Shown: positions 1-7,388, numbered from the stretch's first letter. The stretch is DNA of 64,000 nt from Alteromonadaceae bacterium (GCA_016765535.1 JAESPQ010000022.1:105285-169284); one strand, 5' to 3'. The notes: generated by a model not told the origin, from the sequence alone. Made by a program: numbers and translations.

Positions 1-483
1 TAAGATTAAATGGTTGTCAACGTCCTTACGTGAACGGTGAACGGCTTCGGCTACTTCACCCTTTGTCATGCCTTGGTTAATCATACGTTGGTACGCCTGC
101 GCTCGTTCTACGGGCTCTAACTGACGGCCTTGGCTTGACGTAATCATGAATGATAGTTCTTCGAGTTTTGACCCGGTGAATTCTTTCACTTCGAGGCGGG
201 TACACTCGGCTTGCATTGCCGCTAAGTAACGGTGATGACCATCAATGATTTTAAACCCGTCTGGGGTGGTCTTAATCATGATATTCGGTAGCTGTGCGCC
301 TGCTGCATAAGCTTTAGCTAACTGGTCTACATGGTCTTGGTCGATGTCACGAACGTTAAAGCCTTCTTCAATGAAGATATGTTCCATTGGTACAAAGAAA
401 GTCTTAGTTACTTTGATACCTAGGTCTTTGTCTTTAGCGTATGCAGAACCTACTGAGATGCCCGTTACTGTTGTGTTTGTCAT
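1..483 (-). CDS. ParB-like nuclease/partition-domain protein (3' end beyond window)
   Basis: The leftward frame opens with ATG at 483 behind an AAGGG ribosome site and is still open at base 1, so the C-terminus is missing. The visible 161 residues contain a ParB N-terminal-type domain: a stretch around residues 42-75 (FNVRDIDQDHVDQLAKAY) followed by the hallmark IIDGHHRYLAAMQA near residue 80. A helical part with a SQGRQLEPVERAQAY stretch follows, resembling the helix-turn-helix lead-in of ParB proteins. In phages such domains occur in DNA-binding regulators, CTP-binding switches or nucleases. Which applies here cannot be told without the C-terminus. It has its own promoter at 530-557. Confidence 0.8.
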   Translation of the reverse strand, partial: MTNTTVTGISVGSAYAKDKDLGIKVTKTFFVPMEHIFIEEGFNVRDIDQDHVDQLAKAYAAGAQLPNIMIKTTPDGFKIIDGHHRYLAAMQAECTRLEVKEFTGSKLEELSFMITSSQGRQLEPVERAQAYQRMINQGMTKGEVAEAVHRSRKDVDNHLIL

Positions 484-529
484 GTGATACCCTTACTTGT
501 TTGTGTGATGTTTCGTTCTTGATAACTTA

Positions 530-557
530 ACTATAGTAGACGTTTCCGATTGTGCAA
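530..557 (-). promoter_or_regulatory. Promoter for the ParB-like gene
   Basis: On the minus strand TTGCAC (552-557), a 16-bp spacer and TATAGT (530-535) followed by TAAG. It belongs to the promoter family found throughout the window. Confidence 0.7.
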
Positions 558-560
558 ATT

Positions 561-908
561 TTATTTAATAAATTGGTAAAATTCTTTCATCGGGTACGAC
601 TTCTGTGTGATGTCGTAAATGGAGAACCAATCGTCACAGTGTGGAAGTTTCCCCTTGTTGAAGTCGCCAACCATTACTAGCAATTGTTCGAAGGATACTA
701 CTTCCTGTTCGCCTACACAGTCAGGGCCATTCATCGGGACGATAAGATATTCTTGCTGGGACAGTTCACGGTGTAACTTGCGACGCTTCTGCTCCATATC
801 CATCACCATTTGTAACAGCTCCGTTGCGGTGTTGGGTTGTGGTGTGTCGCTGCCTGTAGAGGGGGTAGATTCGTTAGCGCAAAGAAAGAAATATAGTGGG
901 TTTTTCAT
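561..908 (-). CDS. Hypothetical protein, 115 aa
   Basis: Not recognised. Acidic, soluble-looking protein with a Ser/Thr/Pro-rich N-terminus (about residues 10-30) and a predicted helix containing MDMEQKRRKLHRELSQQE. No membrane segment beyond a weakly hydrophobic start. A TTGCAC-N16-TATAGT promoter lies directly upstream and the gene ends just before the promoter of the next gene, so it is probably a single-gene unit. Confidence 0.65.
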   Translation of the reverse strand: MKNPLYFFLCANESTPSTGSDTPQPNTATELLQMVMDMEQKRRKLHRELSQQEYLIVPMNGPDCVGEQEVVSFEQLLVMVGDFNKGKLPHCDDWFSIYDITQKSYPMKEFYQFIK

Positions 909-943
909 GTTACCGCCTAGTGTGCTTTGTTGTTGATAACTTA

Positions 944-971
944 ACTATAGTCGAGGGTTCCAATTGTGCAA
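944..971 (-). promoter_or_regulatory. Promoter for the 561-908 gene
   Basis: Minus strand TTGCAC (966-971), 16-bp spacer, TATAGT (944-949) then TAAGTTATCAA. The downstream bases match those after the promoter at 530-557, so the promoter and early leader look like copies of each other. Confidence 0.7.
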
Positions 972-974
972 ATT

Positions 975-1199
975 TTATTTTCCTCCTCTCTGGATTATCT
1001 CAAGAATCATTGCGCCATTTCGTAGTCGTACCCCTCGCGGTATGCTCTCGGCGGTGTAGTGGTGGAAATGGATACTTATAGGGAATGGATACCACCCGAA
1101 TATTCTCACGAACGACGTGGACTTGTCCCGGCGTACCAACTCGGCGTTATACTTCCGGCCGTGGTAGAACGATGTAACGCTGTACGTTCTAGACATCAT
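975..1199 (-). CDS. Hypothetical protein, 74 aa
   Basis: Not recognised. Basic protein starting MMSRTYSVTSFYHGRKY. The start at 1199 is chosen because AAGGA lies six bases upstream; in-frame ATGs at 1205 and 1229 are possible. It overlaps the end of the upstream gene by 11 bases, suggesting translational coupling with the Cys-rich protein at 1189-1452. Confidence 0.5.
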   Translation of the reverse strand: MMSRTYSVTSFYHGRKYNAELVRRDKSTSFVRIFGWYPFPISIHFHHYTAESIPRGVRLRNGAMILEIIQRGGK

Positions 1200-1452
1200 C
1201 GCCATCCTTACACGTCGGGCAACATACACCCACTTGGTCGTCGTCGTGTGCTATACACCAATTGCGGCGGAGTACTGCCTCTTCTGCGGCTTCTTCCACG
1301 GTGCTAGTGATGATACTTATTTGGAAACGGCACCACGAACACGACCACACGAATTCAGTTACCACATCGTCCGCGAACTCGCTAGCGTGGTTGTCTAGGT
1401 CTGCGTACCAGTTCTTACACTTCTTTAAAACTTTCCCGTTTGGTCCCGGCAT
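1189..1452 (-). CDS. Small Cys-rich (zinc-ribbon-like) protein downstream of the 6-copy repeat array
   Basis: 87 residues with two Cys pairs, CSWC near residue 33 and CCPTC near residue 77, compatible with a small zinc-binding fold. The family is not recognised. GAGGA precedes the start. Six tandem copies of GGCCGTATGTATTTTTT (minus-strand reading) occupy the 140 bases directly upstream of that ribosome site, and no copy of the standard promoter family was seen in front. Regulation through the repeats is therefore likely (inference). Confidence 0.6.
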   Translation of the reverse strand: MPGPNGKVLKKCKNWYADLDNHASEFADDVVTEFVWSCSWCRFQISIITSTVEEAAEEAVLRRNWCIAHDDDQVGVCCPTCKDGDDV

Positions 1453-1469
1453 AATCTTGTCCTCATTTC

Positions 1470-1610
1470 AAAAAATACATACGGCCGACGTTTCAAAAAA
1501 TACATACGGCCGAGTTTCAAAAAATACATACGGCCGGGTTTTCAAAAAATACATACGGCCGACTTTCAAAAAATACATACGGCCGGGTTTTCAAAAAATA
1601 CATACGGCCG
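1470..1610 (-). repeat. Array A: six copies of AAAAAATACATACGGCCG, 24-25 bp apart
   Basis: Exact 18-bp copies begin on the plus strand at 1470, 1495, 1519, 1544, 1568 and 1593, so spacing alternates 25, 24, 25, 24, 25. The linkers are variants of ACTTTC and GGTTTTC. Read on the minus strand the unit is CGGCCGTATGTATTTTTT, and the last copy ends just before the ribosome site of the 1189-1452 gene. Two more copies lie at 61969-62015 in the same position relative to another leftward gene. Confidence 0.95.
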
Positions 1611-1629
1611 ACTTTTTATGTCATTTTGC

Positions 1630-1751
1630 TAAGTCATTGATATTTGCTAAGTCATTGATTTTAGGTCATTTGAGCTAAGTCATTGATTTTAGGTCATTTT
1701 CGCTAAGTCATTGATTGTTGCTAAGTCATTGATATTAGCTAAGTCCTTGAT
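1630..1751. repeat. Array B: six copies of TAAGTCATTGAT
   Basis: Copies start at 1630, 1648, 1676, 1704, 1722 and 1740 (the last has C for A). Spacing is 18 or 28 bp, and the 28-bp intervals carry an additional half-match, TTTTAGGTCATTT. The motif recurs in the 10.0-10.8 kb intergenic region. Iteron-like; it may bind an initiator or a regulator (inference). Confidence 0.9.
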
Positions 1752-1759
1752 TCTAAAGC

Positions 1760-2158
1760 CTAACGCCCTAGAGCCGCAAAGGTCGCACCGCGGCCGATAA
1801 TCTGATAAATGTCTTCTATTTCAAGGGTTATGAGGTTCTTTATCGCTAGTCGAAGCCTAACGTTCTCTAGCTGTGCGCGGTACATCTGCGACGCTGTGCC
1901 CATGGTGTGCCATTCTTGCCCCGTGTAGCTGTGCTGGGACGTCACCCGGGCAAGGAACGCGGCGTAATCTGCCTGCGACTCTAGCGCGGCCCCGGCTTGT
2001 AGTTCGTCCATAATCAGGCGGGCGGCTAGACATTGCGCTTCGGTGTACATAGGGCAGTCTAAACGGGCCGCTGGGGCGCTTTGTTCTTTAGCGACCCCAG
2101 TGCTTAGGGTGGTAGCTTTAAACGGCGCTATGGGCTTTCTAGGGGGTGTATATTTCAT
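1760..2158 (-). CDS. Hypothetical protein, 132 aa
   Basis: Not recognised. Starts MKYTPPRKPIAPFK with a Pro-rich, basic N-terminus. From about residue 45 it is helical and Ala-rich, including a stretch with YTEAQCLAARLIMDE. The start at 2158 is preferred over upstream in-frame ATGs (2245, 2377) because ACGAGG lies nine bases upstream, and the longer versions run into the tandem repeats at 2334-2430. Confidence 0.6.
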   Translation of the reverse strand: MKYTPPRKPIAPFKATTLSTGVAKEQSAPAARLDCPMYTEAQCLAARLIMDELQAGAALESQADYAAFLARVTSQHSYTGQEWHTMGTASQMYRAQLENVRLRLAIKNLITLEIEDIYQIIGRGATFAALGR

Positions 2159-2333
2159 TGTGTATGCCTCGTTTCGGTTTGTTGGGTGTACTACTGCCAA
2201 AGGAGCCACAGAGGCCCCCAGATTAAAATTAGAATTGTGCGCCATACAGGGCAAAAAATACCGCCCGGGCAATTTACTAGCCGCGTTTAAATCTTGCGGG
2301 CTTTTGAGTTTTGAAAATATCAATTTTATAGGG

Positions 2334-2430
2334 TGAAAAAATCGTTCCCAGAAAATTACTAGGTCGGAAAAATTCACCCCAGAAAATTACTATCTCGGAA
2401 AAATTCACCCCGGGCTTTTACTAGGGTGAA
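2334..2430. repeat. Tandem repeat of about 31 bp, three imperfect units
   Basis: On the minus strand the unit reads TAGTAATTTTCTGGGGTGAA then TTTTTCCGA. One full copy is flanked by a copy altered in its first half and one altered in its second half, with a TTTTCACCCTAG border. It fills the leader region of the 1760-2158 gene, where no standard promoter was seen. Confidence 0.8.
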
Positions 2431-2484
2431 AATTTTCATTTTTAGAGCTGTCTAGGGCCTATGATAGCACCCCTGATAATCGAC

Positions 2485-2916
2485 CTATAGGTAGGTGTGT
2501 TGCTTTGCTATATCGGTTATAAATATGACGTCTTGACCATCGTGTCGGGAACCGCTCGCGCATTTGGGCGCAGTGTCGCAACCTTCACCCAATTGGAACG
2601 CACACCCGGCGCATTGATCTATGACGTTGGCGGGGTCTTGGCGCTTGGATAAGTCCACGGGAACCACTAAGGCTATAACACCATTAGCAATCGTGTAACG
2701 TGGTTTTTGGTGGCTCTCTAGCGGCGTTAATAAATAGACCTGCTCATAGCTAAAAAACCATGTTGTCGATACTCTCGCGAGTGTGCCGACCGGGTGCGGA
2801 AACGTTACAAGGAATCCGCCCGCGTCGGGCTTGTGGTCGCCGTATAGTGTCGCGCCCTCCCATGTGCTAGAGAATGAAAAATTGCTTTTGAGTAGTATTA
2901 ATCGTTGCTTAGACAT
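2485..2916 (-). CDS. Hypothetical protein with clustered cysteines, 143 aa
   Basis: Not recognised. The N-terminal two thirds look like beta strands; the C-terminal third has four Cys (CAGC, then GEGCDTAPKC, around residues 102-118) that could bind a metal. The leader has the ribosome site CGGAGT, used by many genes of this arm. Confidence 0.6.
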   Translation of the reverse strand: MSKQRLILLKSNFSFSSTWEGATLYGDHKPDAGGFLVTFPHPVGTLARVSTTWFFSYEQVYLLTPLESHQKPRYTIANGVIALVVPVDLSKRQDPANVIDQCAGCAFQLGEGCDTAPKCASGSRHDGQDVIFITDIAKQHTYL

Positions 2917-2988
2917 AATGCGGTACTCCGTTGTGGTGTGCTTATACCAGCAAAGGCCCCAAAAAGGAGCTATGCGGGGCGTTCTCTG

Positions 2989-3303
2989 TTAATCCTGTTG
3001 ATAGTGTGTGTACATGGCGTTGTCGTGTATCTGCGCGTTGTAGTGGGCTAGCGTGTGAATCGCCGCGATTGCTTCCGAGTCTTCGAAGGTTGCCACAATG
3101 GCCGACTCGTTAAGCGTGATAATCTTGCCCGGGGCGGTCGGTTTAAATGCCTCCTCGATTAAGTAGGTGGTCCGCCTGTGCTCTATCATCACAGATACGG
3201 TGCGGAGTTCTTTAAATATCCAGAAGCCGCGGCTAGCTGTGCGGGTTTCCATTGTGTACCCGCGGACCGTTGACGCTTTTATATTCCGTGTGAGTATTGG
3301 CAT
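2989..3303 (-). CDS. Hypothetical protein, 104 aa
   Basis: Not recognised. Starts MPILTRNIKASTVRGY. Mixed alpha/beta appearance with a strand-like middle (IITLNESAIVATFED) and a His/Asn-rich C-terminus. The start at 3303 is used because GGGGG lies just upstream and because the longer frame would overlap the separate small membrane-protein gene at 3312-3452. Probably co-transcribed with that gene. Confidence 0.6.
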   Translation of the reverse strand: MPILTRNIKASTVRGYTMETRTASRGFWIFKELRTVSVMIEHRRTTYLIEEAFKPTAPGKIITLNESAIVATFEDSEAIAAIHTLAHYNAQIHDNAMYTHYQQD

Positions 3304-3311
3304 GTAACCCC

Positions 3312-3452
3312 CTAGCCCATAGAAGCCGCAAGATTTAAAATAGTGTATTGAACGTTGCCGATTAATTCGAAAGCTACATAACAAATAGTTGCTAATGCTA
3401 CGCCTAATTTTACTAGTGTTTCGCCTGTTAATTCTTGGATGAATGTAAACAT
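3312..3452 (-). CDS. Small membrane protein, 46 aa
   Basis: A short leftward frame, ATG at 3452 to TAG at 3312, preceded by AAGGA nine bases upstream. The product begins MFTFIQELTGETLVKLGVAL and contains one hydrophobic helix (about residues 14-33) followed by an amphipathic tail ending NLAASMG. The promoter at 3496-3523 lies at the right distance. A single-pass inner-membrane micro-protein is likely; function unknown. Confidence 0.6.
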   Translation of the reverse strand: MFTFIQELTGETLVKLGVALATICYVAFELIGNVQYTILNLAASMG

Positions 3453-3495
3453 AATTTGTTATCCTTGTTTGAGTGTGGTTTGCCTTACACAACTA

Positions 3496-3523
3496 AGAAT
3501 AGTACACGGTCGGCAAACCGCAA
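3496..3523 (-). promoter_or_regulatory. Promoter for 3452-2989 unit
   Basis: Minus strand TTGCGG (3518-3523), 16-bp spacer, TATTCT (3496-3501) then TAGTTGTGTAAGGCAAAC. The downstream bases match the leader of the 8471-9637 gene. Confidence 0.65.
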
Positions 3524-3536
3524 ACATTATTTAAAA

Positions 3537-4025
3537 TTAAATCATACAATGCCCGGGAGGCTTGAGACTAAACTCCGCATAGCGTCCGACCACGTCGCCG
3601 GATGTTGGGCCCGGGTCAACGTCGTGGACCACTCGCAAAAGTTCCACCGTGGGGGCGTCGCATAGGCTGTGTTCTAGTTCCATTAAATCCCAAAGGCGGG
3701 CAATGGTCGCCAATTGGTTATAGGTCCACCGTTCGCCCTTTGGCAGGCTGTCCACATAGGCGGTTAACTCCGCGTTCATAGATGAAAGGCGGCTTACTAA
3801 CTCCGCTTGTGTTTGGTCGCAGGGGTGGAGCTGTCCGGGGTGGAATGGTCCCGGGTCTATCTCCGACACGCTGCCCGCATCCAGTACAAAACCGGGGACC
3901 TCTTCCGAGTCTTGCCCATACGGCGCACCCAACGCGGGCGACATACCACAAGCGCGGCGGCCTGTTACGTGGTGGGGGATATGTCCGGCTAAAGCTGTGC
4001 TATAAAAATCTTGTTGATTATTCAT
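3537..4025 (-). CDS. Hypothetical protein, 162 aa
   Basis: Not recognised. Starts MNNQQDFYSTALAGHIPHH, with a Pro/Gly-rich first half and a helical segment near residues 70-110 (QTQAELVSRLSSMNAELTAY). CGGAGAG precedes the start at 4025; longer in-frame starts overlap the neighbour. No promoter of the common family was seen between it and the upstream gene, so it probably belongs to the 4631-3537 unit. Confidence 0.55.
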   Translation of the reverse strand: MNNQQDFYSTALAGHIPHHVTGRRACGMSPALGAPYGQDSEEVPGFVLDAGSVSEIDPGPFHPGQLHPCDQTQAELVSRLSSMNAELTAYVDSLPKGERWTYNQLATIARLWDLMELEHSLCDAPTVELLRVVHDVDPGPTSGDVVGRYAEFSLKPPGHCMI

Positions 4026-4050
4026 GTTTTGACTCTCCGATGTGTTGCGG

Positions 4051-4320
4051 TTATTGCTCATTAAAAAATTGTTCGTGGCTGTTAATCTCGCGACGTAAAG
4101 CGCGGGCGCTGGGGCAATCAATTATAACTAAATCACCCTCGCAATATGAATATAACTGATTGTCGCCGCGGTTCACGTAGCAGGCCGTTAAACCATCATC
4201 ATAGATTCTTTCGTGTGCGGCGTTGGCGTTGGTGAACCCTATAAAATGGTCGTGGCTGGGGCAATGTGAACGCTGTATAAGTGCGCCCGCTTTTGTGTGT
4301 TCAATGTTAGCTTTTAACAT
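4051..4320 (-). CDS. Hypothetical protein, 89 aa
   Basis: Not recognised. Starts MLKANIEHTKAGALIQRSH; contains His and Cys residues but no clear motif, and a strand-rich core (DNQLYSYCEGDLVIIDC). GGAGG precedes the start and the gene overlaps the upstream stop by seven bases, indicating translational coupling. Confidence 0.6.
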   Translation of the reverse strand: MLKANIEHTKAGALIQRSHCPSHDHFIGFTNANAAHERIYDDGLTACYVNRGDNQLYSYCEGDLVIIDCPSARALRREINSHEQFFNEQ

Positions 4321-4631
4321 GGTGATGCCTCCGCGTCGAATGTATCAGTGATGTGATTTAGCATGTATACAGAGTTGTGACAGTGGCGGCACGGTATCCA
4401 ATAATTAAGGCTACCGACTACGAGCCCGCCGCCCTCGATTAATTGGTGTATAGCGTTTGTGTTCCCGGCTGGGTGGAACGGTTCGACACCGTCAAAGCTA
4501 AGTAACGCGCCGCAATCAACATCTAGTAACGCGGCATGTTTAAGATTTGAATCTGGATAATAGACTAGCACGGCCTTGTAGGTTTGAACGTTTGGCGCTG
4601 CGCGTTGCGTGATGGCTGGTAATGTTTTCAT
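4314..4631 (-). CDS. Hypothetical protein with CRHC motif, 105 aa
   Basis: Not recognised. The middle carries GALLSFDGVEPFHPAGN and, near residue 80, IPCRHCHNSVY, with a final Cys at residue 105. Overlaps the next gene by seven bases. Confidence 0.6.
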   Translation of the reverse strand: MKTLPAITQRAAPNVQTYKAVLVYYPDSNLKHAALLDVDCGALLSFDGVEPFHPAGNTNAIHQLIEGGGLVVGSLNYWIPCRHCHNSVYMLNHITDTFDAEASPC

Positions 4632-4692
4632 GTGGGCGAATCCTTGAATGATTTAAAAGAGTTTAACAGCGGGCCACTGGGGCCCAAATTAG

Positions 4693-4962
4693 CTAGCTTT
4701 TATCGCCAACTTTACGCCCTAGGTAATAGGCAAAACCATCATTTAATTTACCAATCAATACGCGGGGTGTTTCGGCACAGTCTAGGCACGAAACCATATA
4801 CCATTTTTTATCGGCTTCAACGCGCATTAGGTCCACAGCATGATACCCGTTGCGGCTTCCGTATTGGTAGCGGTAATCGCTGCCAGATTGAACTAGCTCT
4901 AGGTTTACTTCTTGGATTTCTGCGCGTAAATTTGTAACGGTGGTGCGGCTAAATGATGACAT
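4693..4962 (-). CDS. Hypothetical protein, 89 aa; distant paralogue of 5080-5283
   Basis: Not recognised. Starts MSSFSRTTVTNLRAEIQE and contains SRNGYHAVDLMRVEADKKW. The 67-residue protein encoded at 5080-5283 has a similar start and a similar RYG-C/S-R-G core, so the two may be diverged duplicates. CGGAGT ribosome site; promoter at 5004-5031. Confidence 0.6.
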   Translation of the reverse strand: MSSFSRTTVTNLRAEIQEVNLELVQSGSDYRYQYGSRNGYHAVDLMRVEADKKWYMVSCLDCAETPRVLIGKLNDGFAYYLGRKVGDKS

Positions 4963-5003
4963 AATTTAATACTCCGTGGTGGTGGTTTGGTCTTACACTT
5001 TTA

Positions 5004-5031
5004 AATATAGTCTGCTTTTCCGAGAGTGCAA
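5004..5031 (-). promoter_or_regulatory. Promoter for the 4693-4962 gene
   Basis: Minus strand TTGCAC (5026-5031), 16-bp spacer containing GGAAAAG, TATATT (5004-5009). Confidence 0.7.
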
Positions 5032-5079
5032 ACTTTATTTGAAAATGACCCGGTAACGTCCCCCGGGCCGGGTGTGGAA

Positions 5080-5283
5080 CTAGCCGCCTACGACGACAAT
5101 CGAATCACCTTCTTTCGCGATGTACTGACTGTGTCCAACATGTTCTAGCGTAACCCCGCGGCAACCGTAGCGGCTAACCTCGCTATCTGCTTCTACTTGT
5201 ACCGCCTCTTCTGTGCCAATGTAAATAGTTTCGTTTTGATTGCCGTTAACGGTGGTAAACGTTGCTCTGAATATTGAAGACAT
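5080..5283 (-). CDS. Hypothetical protein, 67 aa
   Basis: Not recognised. Starts MSSIFRATFTTVNGNQNE; looks all-beta. Ends KEGDSIVVVGG. Paralogue-like to the 4693-4962 product. CGGAGT ribosome site; 15 bases separate it from the upstream gene at 5299-5652, so it is probably in that unit. Confidence 0.6.
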   Translation of the reverse strand: MSSIFRATFTTVNGNQNETIYIGTEEAVQVEADSEVSRYGCRGVTLEHVGHSQYIAKEGDSIVVVGG

Positions 5284-5298
5284 AATTTAGTACTCCGA

Positions 5299-5652
5299 TT
5301 AATTTAATTGAACTAGTAAAGCGTTTAATTCTGCGCGTACTCGTGGCGGTGTGGTCGATTGCATAACGAGATATACTAGCGCGTCGCGTTGGCTTGTGCT
5401 GACTCGCACAGACGTAAAGCGGGCGAATGTTGGCACGACTTCGGAGTCTATAAAATCGTAGTTAGCCGCGTTGGTGATAGCGTTGTTAACGTACTCGGTT
5501 TTCGTGTCGTAACGTGCGCCGCGTTGCTCGGTTTCTTTGGTGCGGTTATTCATAATCACATAAGACCAAATAGAACCCCAGCGAACAATTAAAAATGATT
5601 CGGTGGCCGATTGTGCAACTAATACTTTAGCGTCAAAGTCTGAAATAATCAT
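5299..5652 (-). CDS. Hypothetical protein, 117 aa
   Basis: Not recognised. Begins MIISDFDAKVLVAQSATES; alpha/beta appearance with a C-terminal helical part (PPRVRAELNALLVQLN). Carries the copied promoter plus CGGAGT leader also seen before 6507, 7312 and 8194. Confidence 0.6.
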   Translation of the reverse strand: MIISDFDAKVLVAQSATESFLIVRWGSIWSYVIMNNRTKETEQRGARYDTKTEYVNNAITNAANYDFIDSEVVPTFARFTSVRVSTSQRDALVYLVMQSTTPPRVRAELNALLVQLN

Positions 5653-5724
5653 AGGGTGGTACTCCGTTTAATTGATGATATTTGCCTAACAATTTAAGTA
5701 TAGGTGATGATTCCAGAACCACCA
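5653..5724 (-). promoter_or_regulatory. Promoter and copied leader cassette, copy 1
   Basis: -35 TGGTGG (5719-5724), 16-bp spacer, -10 TATACT (5697-5702), then TTAAATTGTTAGGCAAA and a CGGAGT ribosome site. Nearly the same sequence lies in front of 6507, 7312 and 8194. Confidence 0.7.
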
Positions 5725-5737
5725 CCCGGTAACGCAA

Positions 5738-6031
5738 TTAAACTATAAAATTAATATTGTGGGCTGGGGTCATAAAGTGTTGTTGCATTTGGAACACTGG
5801 ACACCGGGCCCCGTGGAACTCACGACCGCCCCAAACGTTCACGGGCTGCAATGTTAGAGGGTCGCGGCCTTTTACCACGTACACGGCGCGGGCTGTGGCG
5901 TCTAAGCCCTCGCAGTACATAAACGCTGCGCCATGTGTGGCAAAGTACGTCGATTCGTAACCGTTATCATATGTTTTTTCGCCTTGATGTAACACAACGT
6001 ATTTAACGGTAAATTTAGCTAATTTTGGCAT
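5738..6031 (-). CDS. Hypothetical protein, 97 aa
   Basis: Not recognised. Starts MPKLAKFTVKYVVLHQGEK; strand-rich with aromatic residues. The start at 6031 is chosen for the AGGGG ribosome site; the longer frame to 6136 would overlap the upstream gene. Confidence 0.6.
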   Translation of the reverse strand: MPKLAKFTVKYVVLHQGEKTYDNGYESTYFATHGAAFMYCEGLDATARAVYVVKGRDPLTLQPVNVWGGREFHGARCPVFQMQQHFMTPAHNINFIV

Positions 6032-6087
6032 GGTGTGCCCCTTGTATGATTTGGATAGTGTGGACCCTTCCGGGCCCATGGTGCCAA

Positions 6088-6507
6088 TTATGCGCGGCGG
6101 TCTTGAATCTGTGCGTAGAACCCATTTGCTACCCATGACCCGGCTTTGAAGGTGATTAGCGAACCATCATTAAAATCGACTGTTAACCCGACTATGTCAA
6201 TGCTTGCGACCTCACGAATAAACATGTTAACGAGACATTCAAAAGCAACTTCTTTCGTAACACAGTAGCCCATAACACCCTTAACAGTTTGACCGTGGAA
6301 AAAGTCATAAGCGGCCTGTGCTGTGTTCGGTGTGTCTAGCACTTCGACGTTGTAGCTTTTCCAGATTGAACCGCCCGCGGTGTGGAGGTCTAGCGTTTCG
6401 CCTTCGTCGGTTGTGCTTGCGATGCCGTGGAATTTAATAGTTTTGATTGCGCCAGTATGAAGATTTTTGATAGTTGCGCCGACTGGGTAAAGGTTATGTA
6501 TTAGCAT
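6088..6507 (-). CDS. Hypothetical beta-rich protein, 139 aa
   Basis: Not recognised. Early strands with ATIKNLHTGAIKTIKF resemble in style the repeated strand units of the 8471-9637 protein. The second half carries VDFNDGSLITFKAG. CGGAGT ribosome site and own promoter cassette. Confidence 0.6.
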   Translation of the reverse strand: MLIHNLYPVGATIKNLHTGAIKTIKFHGIASTTDEGETLDLHTAGGSIWKSYNVEVLDTPNTAQAAYDFFHGQTVKGVMGYCVTKEVAFECLVNMFIREVASIDIVGLTVDFNDGSLITFKAGSWVANGFYAQIQDRRA

Positions 6508-6579
6508 GGGTAGTACTCCGATTTGATTGATGTTGTTTGCCTAACAATTTAAGTATAGGCGATGTTTCCAGAACCGCCA
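6508..6579 (-). promoter_or_regulatory. Promoter and copied leader cassette, copy 2
   Basis: -35 TGGCGG (6574-6579), 16-bp spacer with GGAAAC, -10 TATACT (6552-6557), then TTAAATTGTTAGGC and CGGAGT. About 130 bases further upstream (6580-6710) hold no convincing gene. Confidence 0.7.
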
Positions 6580-6710
6580 CAAATTAGCTAAATTAAATGA
6601 AATTAATAATAACGCACTATGCGTGTGCTGTGTTGGTGCGCCTATTCTAGCGCGTGGCCTTGGCTCTTAAAAAATCCGCTGTGGCCGTTTTCGAAGTCAT
6701 AAGTCATACA

Positions 6711-7019
6711 CTACCCCACTAAGGAAACGATGTGGCCCGTTGGGGCTGCGAGAATCAGCGTTAATTGCTCCGTGATAGTGGCGGGAGTATCAACCATTTT
6801 ACCGCCGTGCTGCGGCTGGCAGTATTCAAAGCGCGGGTATTGGTTGAACCGTTTAGAGTAGAAGCTTTTACCCTTCAATGGCCCGCTAACCATAACGACA
6901 ATGCAATGGTTATCTGATTGTAATCTAATCTGTGAGTCGTCCGCAGTGAATGGGTAGACTGTGAATTCTGCCGCAGTGCGGGCGCGTGGCATTTTGTAGC
7001 TTACATGTGGTGCGTTCAT
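6711..7019 (-). CDS. Hypothetical protein, 102 aa
   Basis: Not recognised. Basic N-terminus (MNAPHVSYKMPRARTAAEF), strand-rich middle, hydrophobic C-terminus (LTLILAAPTGHIVSLVG). GAGG upstream of the start. Probably transcribed with the 7061-7312 gene. Confidence 0.6.
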   Translation of the reverse strand: MNAPHVSYKMPRARTAAEFTVYPFTADDSQIRLQSDNHCIVVMVSGPLKGKSFYSKRFNQYPRFEYCQPQHGGKMVDTPATITEQLTLILAAPTGHIVSLVG

Positions 7020-7060
7020 AGGTAGAACCTCGATTAATTGAAAGGGGTGTTACTGGGGGC

Positions 7061-7312
7061 CTAGTACCCGGCCCAATTACACAACGCTGTGAAGTCTTCG
7101 AAGGACTCCGTGTTTTCGTAGTCACTATCGACATACACCCACACGAGGTAAGCGCCGGAGGTTAACAACTCCGCGTTGCTGTACCAGTCATGACTTGCAC
7201 ACCATCGCATTTGTGCGGCTGTAATAGGGTTACTCGGTGCCATGGTAGCAAGTATGCTTTCAAGTGTGGCGATGTCTGCTTGTATTACTGCGGGGGTGGC
7301 GTTGTTGTTCAT
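7061..7312 (-). CDS. Hypothetical protein, 83 aa
   Basis: Not recognised. Helical N-terminus (AVIQADIATLESILATM), then Trp/Tyr-rich acidic C-terminus. CGGAGT ribosome site and the copied promoter cassette at 7313-7384. Confidence 0.6.
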   Translation of the reverse strand: MNNNATPAVIQADIATLESILATMAPSNPITAAQMRWCASHDWYSNAELLTSGAYLVWVYVDSDYENTESFEDFTALCNWAGY

Positions 7313-7384
7313 GGTGTCGTACTCCGTTTAATTGATGTTGTTTGCCTAACAATTTAAGTATAGCCGCTATTCTGTAAACGGCCA
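7313..7384 (-). promoter_or_regulatory. Promoter and copied leader cassette, copy 3
   Basis: -35 TGGCCG (7379-7384), 16-bp spacer, -10 TATACT (7357-7362), followed by the same TTAAATTGTTAGGC leader and CGGAGT. Confidence 0.7.
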
Positions 7385-7388
7385 CAAA

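Noticed and set aside
1470-1610. CRISPR array
   Set aside because: The repeat is 18 bp with 6-7 bp linkers; there are no spacers of CRISPR length and no cas genes.
1262-1678. Rightward frame through array A with repeated KKYIRP-type peptides
   Set aside because: Produced by the tandem repeat; no ribosome site and antisense to a better gene.
6638-6707. 21-codon leftward frame (MTYDFENGHSGFFKSQGHAL) between 6711 and the promoter of 6507
   Set aside because: A GGGG lies upstream, but it is too short and unsupported to call.
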